Assembly: GCA_963402885.1 (NCBI GenBank)
Contig: OY727098.1
Location: 11,332,717-11,396,716 of the forward strand
Direction: 5' to 3'
DNA from: Antedon bifida
Taxonomy: Eukaryota; Echinodermata; Crinoidea; Comatulida; Antedonidae
Length of the DNA stretch: 64,000 nt
Shown here: positions 60,003-64,000 of the stretch, piece by piece
Numbering within the stretch: position 1 is the stretch's first letter
How the letters are laid out: every line of letters starts with the position of its first letter
Program-made: the position numbers and the translations under genes
The notes under the pieces: model-generated
What the model was told of the DNA's origin: nothing
Seen by the model: only the letters and a program-made list of their open reading frames with translations
Database searches by the model: none

Positions 60003-61227
60003 AAGCAATTTTGTTTACATTTTCAACTGCAGCTGCAGAGGTTGGCTGCGCCAGATCTCTTACATTTCTTGTTGCAGTTTCGATGCTAGTTGCAATTTCA
60101 ACAGCTTTTTCCAGTGTCAGTGCTTTTTCTGCCAAAAGACCAAATTCCGTGATTACGGACGCCAAAAACTAGACGATCTCGTAACATTGTATTGAGCGAG
60201 GCTCCAAAGTTACAGAATTCTGCCATCGATCGAAGCGATGCCATAAATTCAGGCACTGTTTCATTATCACGTCGAAAGCGTGAGTTGAATTTGTATCGCT
60301 GTACAATTTCACTAGGCACTGGACTGTGATGCCCATTCATAGCTGTTACCAGCTCATCGAATGTTTTATCCTTGGGTTTTTCTGGTGTAACCAAATTTCG
60401 TAAAAGCTTATAAGATGATGGGCCAATAACTGTTAACAGTGTTGCTTGTTTCTTCTCCTCTGTAGTAATTTCTTTTGCCTTGAAATACAAGTTACTTACT
60501 TACTTATTTGTTTTCATAGCTATCCCCAATATTGGGGACATTTCGCCGTCATTGACATTATGTTGACATAGCACAACTTTTCTTAATTTTATGAGAGACG
60601 TTAATTTTGATGAGAAGGTCATGGAACACTAATTAATTTTAAAAACAACTAAAAACCTGGGAACTGTAACCCTGACGGGTACTCTCCCTCCGGGTCAAAG
60701 GGATCCCGAAACTCATCGGTGGGCAGGGGCGCTCATCTCCCTGTTCAGGACTATTCCTGATGATTACCCAACCTATTTACATTTAAAATTAAAATTAAAC
60801 ATCAAGACATAACTTAATCAACTTAATGACTACTGGACATAGTAGTTATTGTCTTCTATAAAAGATGCTGGAAGCACTTCCTTATATAGTCTTCTCGGTC
60901 TAGTTGACTAGCGTTTATATTTCTCTGAAGTATACTTGGGCTCGGTCTTCCTATCAATTTACTTTTTTGGTCATAAAATGTAAGAACTTCGCAGGGATCA
61001 TAGGTTCTGTCTCCGAATACAGTGTGAAATCCAGTTAGATTGCTGTTGTTGGTAGAATATCGTGTTGGTTATTGCGTAGAGCCTCTGGTTATTGACAACG
61101 TACCGCCAATCAGTTTCCTGTTGTTCTTCTTCTTCCTCAGACTCTAGTCTAAAGTCTAAACGCTCAACAAACTGTGACCAATCTTCCCTTCCTTCAATAA
61201 ATTCTTCAATTTTGCCAATAAGGGCCA
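60003..61227 (-). pseudogene. Gypsy gag remnant with nested LINE, copy 3
   Basis: Capsid blocks (LTLEKAVEIATSIETA, EIVQRYKFNSRFRR, EITTEEKKQATLL) at 60003-60492, LINE tail at 60493-61151 flanked by AAGT, and gag N-terminus from the ATG at 61227 (MALIGKIEEFIEGREDWSQF). Same structure as copy 1. Confidence 0.85.
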
Positions 61228-61576
61228 TTCTCGTCGCCACTGTAGTGTAATGTACCGATTTACAATACAAATAAGTGAGAGAGAGACAAGTTCTGTTATA
61301 GTTGAAAGCTAGCACTGAAGTGTTTATTCTTTATTCTACATTTACTATATATTATAATAACAATATCGGTAATGGGTAATTAATCTGTCAAGGTGGAATG
61401 TTTAGTGGTCTAAGCAGAGGGTCTACTTTAGCCATTAGTGACCATTAAGTAGCCAGGGTTATATAGAAGTGGGTTAACATAATATATATGGTAACAGGTG
61501 AAGGAAGTTTAAATAATTGGTAGCAAGTAATATTAATCAAGTTCAATACATTACACTTTTCATTTAATCTTAACAG

Positions 61577-64000
61577 TAAAGTTAATCTTTCTGATTGCGT
61601 GGAGATGGATTGTGATGCATTTAAGAAAGCAATGATCAGAGATGAAGATGGTGGAATTCTAGGAGGATCACGGCCTGGTTATGTTATTCCTGATTCTCCA
61701 TACGAGTGGGATAGAGATCCGAGACGTGGACTTAAAATTCCTTATGATGAAAAATGTCCACATAAAGGTTGGTTGTCTGCTTTAATGTTGAATTTTAGCT
61801 TTTGTAAACTGTGATTCTTCCCTAAATCTTTCCTCCTATTAAAGTTGCACTCTTGAAACAAGACCAGTCCATTCACCGAGACTGGGCACGCAATTTTATT
61901 GTGGCATCCCTTTTTTGAGGAGTAGGAAAATCACTGTGTTGTAGCTGTGATCTTTTATATAATCTGCTCTTTTCATTGGTGTCATGGGTACACATGTCAA
62001 GAGCGAATCAGCACATTTATGTCTATCGTTGCAATTGGAGAGACTTATGAGATGTATATGAGAGTTCAACGAATCCTCAAACGTTATGACGTCATTTCCT
62101 GAACACAGCTCCAGATCAGAAAATAGTTGTCGGCATCTGGTATGCCAATCCTCAACGCTTAGATGTGTACCATCAAGGTCACTATGTCATGTCAAATAAC
62201 GGGCAGCTGGATGGAGATATGTTCATATACAATACAATACAATACAATACAAATCTTTCTTTATTCTGGAATAGCTCTTTCAATACACAAGTACTGGTCT
62301 CCCAAGAGGTCCAGATTTGGAAAAAAAATACAAGAAAAATAAAAGTAAAAGCTATATTAAAACTATGTACAATAGAAGTTATACAAGATGTTTAAATTCA
62401 ACTTGACTAAGTGTCTCATAATTTTTACGGATATGTACAGGAAGATTATTCCATAAGGTTGATGCTCTATAATTAAACATTCTCTTTCCATAAATATTGT
62501 TCCATGCTGGAACATTTAGAGTTTTTGTTGATTGACTTCTTGTATTTTTTGTGTGAAAAGTGTCCATAAATTTGAATAGATTTGTTAAATAAGATGGTGC
62601 TAAACCCTGTAGGCATTTAAATAGCATAATTAATAAATCATTTTCCCATCTGTCATGGACACTCTTCCATTTTAGTGAGGACATCAATTCTGTTATAGGG
62701 GTGTACATATCAGCATAAAGAATGATTCTAGCTACTCTATTTTGAAGTACTTGAAGACGATTAACAAGTTCTAAGTTACAATTTGACCAAACATTACTAC
62801 AGTAATCAAAACAAGGTAATACTATTGCATTAGCAAGTAGTCTTAAAGCAAAATTTGGAATATAATATCTTAATCTACGAATAATACCGATACGTTGTGA
62901 TACTCTAGAAGCTACTTGTTCAACATGCTGTTTCCATGAAGATATTTAAAATTGTCAACTTTTTCGACATCATTGCCATTAATAGAAAGAGAAATATGGG
63001 TTCCAGAAGATCCAAACGTTCAGTTCATGCCAACTCCTGACTCCAGCATTTATGGCGAGAACTATTTTGATCGCGATTGGCAGACTCTTTGGATACTTAT
63101 ACGTGGTAGTGACCCAATTGACATCATCACTACACCGGTTATAATGGTTGACTTTGGTGTGGCTCCTGTTGATGTTTTCTATGAAGAAGATCTTGTTAAC
63201 AATCTTGCCAGTTTGGTATATATAATAAGTAAATAGCTTTCTTTAACCATATTAAAGTATCACATAATCTATCCAGATTTCTTCTTTTTTCAGTTTCATA
63301 TGTTTAGAAATGAGTTGAATTTTATTTAATTACCTATTCTTTTAATATCTAAACAATAATTAATATTTTTTCCTTACAGGCAATTCAACCCTTGAACATG
63401 ATAAGTTAGTTAACCTTCAAGCAGAAATTGTTAATGCAGCACAAACCGGTACTTTGTACGAGAGTCTTGAAGTTGAGGTTATTAGCAATGACCGATCCTT
63501 CTCCCCCAACTGAAGACCCAACAAGGGGTGTGAGAGCAACAAATACAACAGGAGGTCCAAGTACAGGCAATGCAACGTAAGTCACAATTTAAGAAGTAAT
63601 GAGTTGAAGTAGAGTTTTCTGTAGAGTTACTGTAGTATAGAACTGGCTTGTATCGTCTTGTCCAAAGTCTTAAATTGTATTCTCATGTGTGGCGTGCAAC
63701 AAACATAACCATAATGCCTATATCATTACAAACCAACATAACTAATTGGTATTCTGAGAAGCAAGCTGAAGAAGAGGCATCTAGTGACCCAAAGCACAAT
63801 GAGTATACGTTTACGGCTGATGCTATGGAGAACCATCCATTTGAGGTTCAGCCTTGCATCTCTATATTGGATACCAGTGTAGGTTTTAACACAATTCTTT
63901 CTAAACTCCAATATACTGTAGGCTATCAAGCTTTGGTAATACACCATAGGTTTGATACAAATATTCTACGAAAAAAAGGAATTATTCAATGATTTTTTGA
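61577..64000 (+). pseudogene. PKHD1L1: PKHD1L1-like gene B remnant, central and 3' exons, copy 3 (cut by window end)
   Basis: 61577-61767: VEMDCDAFKKAMIRDEDGG exon. The next exon has lost about 180 bp, including its acceptor and the DCIWHESWQAFECYD region: TTTTCATT is joined directly to GGTGTCATGGG near 61978. It then continues with the LINE at 62229-62993 and ENYFDRDWQTLWILIRGSDP to about 63215. 63380-63576: LVNLQAEIVNAAQTGT. 63749-64000: EKQAEEEASSDP, QPCISILDTS, again without the TTCACAG acceptor. At the window end it keeps ATATTCTACGAAAA, which copy 1 gene B lost in its fusion at 17808. Confidence 0.78.
62229..62993 (-). mobile_element. LINE insertion in gene B exon, copy 3
   Basis: Duplicate of 16078-16842 with the same ATAT flanks (62225-62228 and 62994-62997) and (TTGTA)n-type tail; RT end motifs MLFKCLQGLAPSYL and FNYRASTLWNNLPVHIRK. 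Confidence 0.85.

Larger units (their letters stand above)
55399..61555 (-). mobile_element. Ty3/Gypsy LTR retrotransposon, copy 3
   Basis: Duplicate of the copy 1 element at the same site, with LTRs at 55399-55706 and 61246-61555 and TSD CTTTT at 55394-55398 and 61556-61560. It differs by roughly 20 substitutions and small indels, including loss of about 15 bp at the RT start (near 58546), an insertion of about 13 bp in the hairpin array, and a 1-bp insertion in the gag-nested LINE (near 61003). Both LTRs resemble their counterparts in copy 1 more than each other, so the element was copied as part of the segment. Confidence 0.93.
44289..64000. repeat. Tandem segment copy 3 (truncated by window end)
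   Basis: Third copy. It matches copy 1 from its start to about 5803. It then has 2.1 kb not in copy 1 (50044-52142, containing gene A exons), and then matches copy 1 again from about 5804 to about 17808, where the window ends. It lacks both transposons private to copy 2. The Gypsy insertion is at the same site as in copy 1, so that insertion predates the segment duplication. Confidence 0.9.

Overview
This is AT-rich animal DNA. It has introns with GT/AG splice signals, several classes of eukaryotic transposon, and no bacterial gene organisation. The many TAGGCCTA-type palindromes, and remnants of a large fibrocystin-L (PKHD1L1)-like gene, suggest a marine invertebrate deuterostome, possibly an echinoderm. 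That placement is inference; no ribosomal or mitochondrial marker is present. I see no intact protein-coding gene.

Layout: the window holds three head-to-tail copies of one segment, at 1-26909, 26910-44288 and 44289-64000 (the third runs off the end). Aligned parts differ only rarely by eye (roughly 20 substitutions over the 6.2 kb retrotransposon), so the copies are recent, or they are haplotypes joined by the assembler. The fullest form of the segment runs: a 2.3 kb element bounded by inverted arrays of a GGGTACG-type minisatellite (foldback-like); a TAGGCCTA-rich spacer; PKHD1L1-like gene remnant A; gene remnant B, with a Ty3/Gypsy retrotransposon in one of its introns; downstream helical and very small exons; then a non-coding stretch with MITE-like elements, tRNA-like Pol III sequences and short tandem arrays.

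The copies differ by clean structural events. Copy 1 lost 2.1 kb from the middle of gene A. Copy 2 lost about 14 kb (the 3' part of gene A, all of gene B and the Gypsy element) and gained two DNA transposons, a 1.6 kb element (27231-28839) and a 3.2 kb element (36787-40018). Each has an empty site in a sister copy. Copy 3 keeps the longest gene A, in which a TTAA-flanked MITE sits a few bases inside an exon; the empty site survives in gene B. Likewise, the empty site of the Gypsy insertion in gene B survives in gene A.

The PKHD1L1-like exons are in the expected order on the + strand: parallel beta-helix region, the NGNAGYV and VTFAHFD exons, the CVEMDCDAF exon, the NGYVDLINGPQDHGW exon, then the C-terminal domains. 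Every copy carries frameshifts, exon losses, lost splice sites or insertions, so all are annotated as pseudogenes. The Gypsy element (minus strand, 6.16 kb) has both LTRs, a 5-bp TSD and a polypurine tract, and recognisable gag, protease, RT, RNase H and integrase. It is broken by frameshifts, two LINE tails and a tandem array of hairpin-containing repeats. No functional novel system is evident. The most interesting items are the foldback-like element, the run of phase-1 micro-exons, the hairpin array inside gag, and the insertion and deletion history readable from paralogous empty sites.
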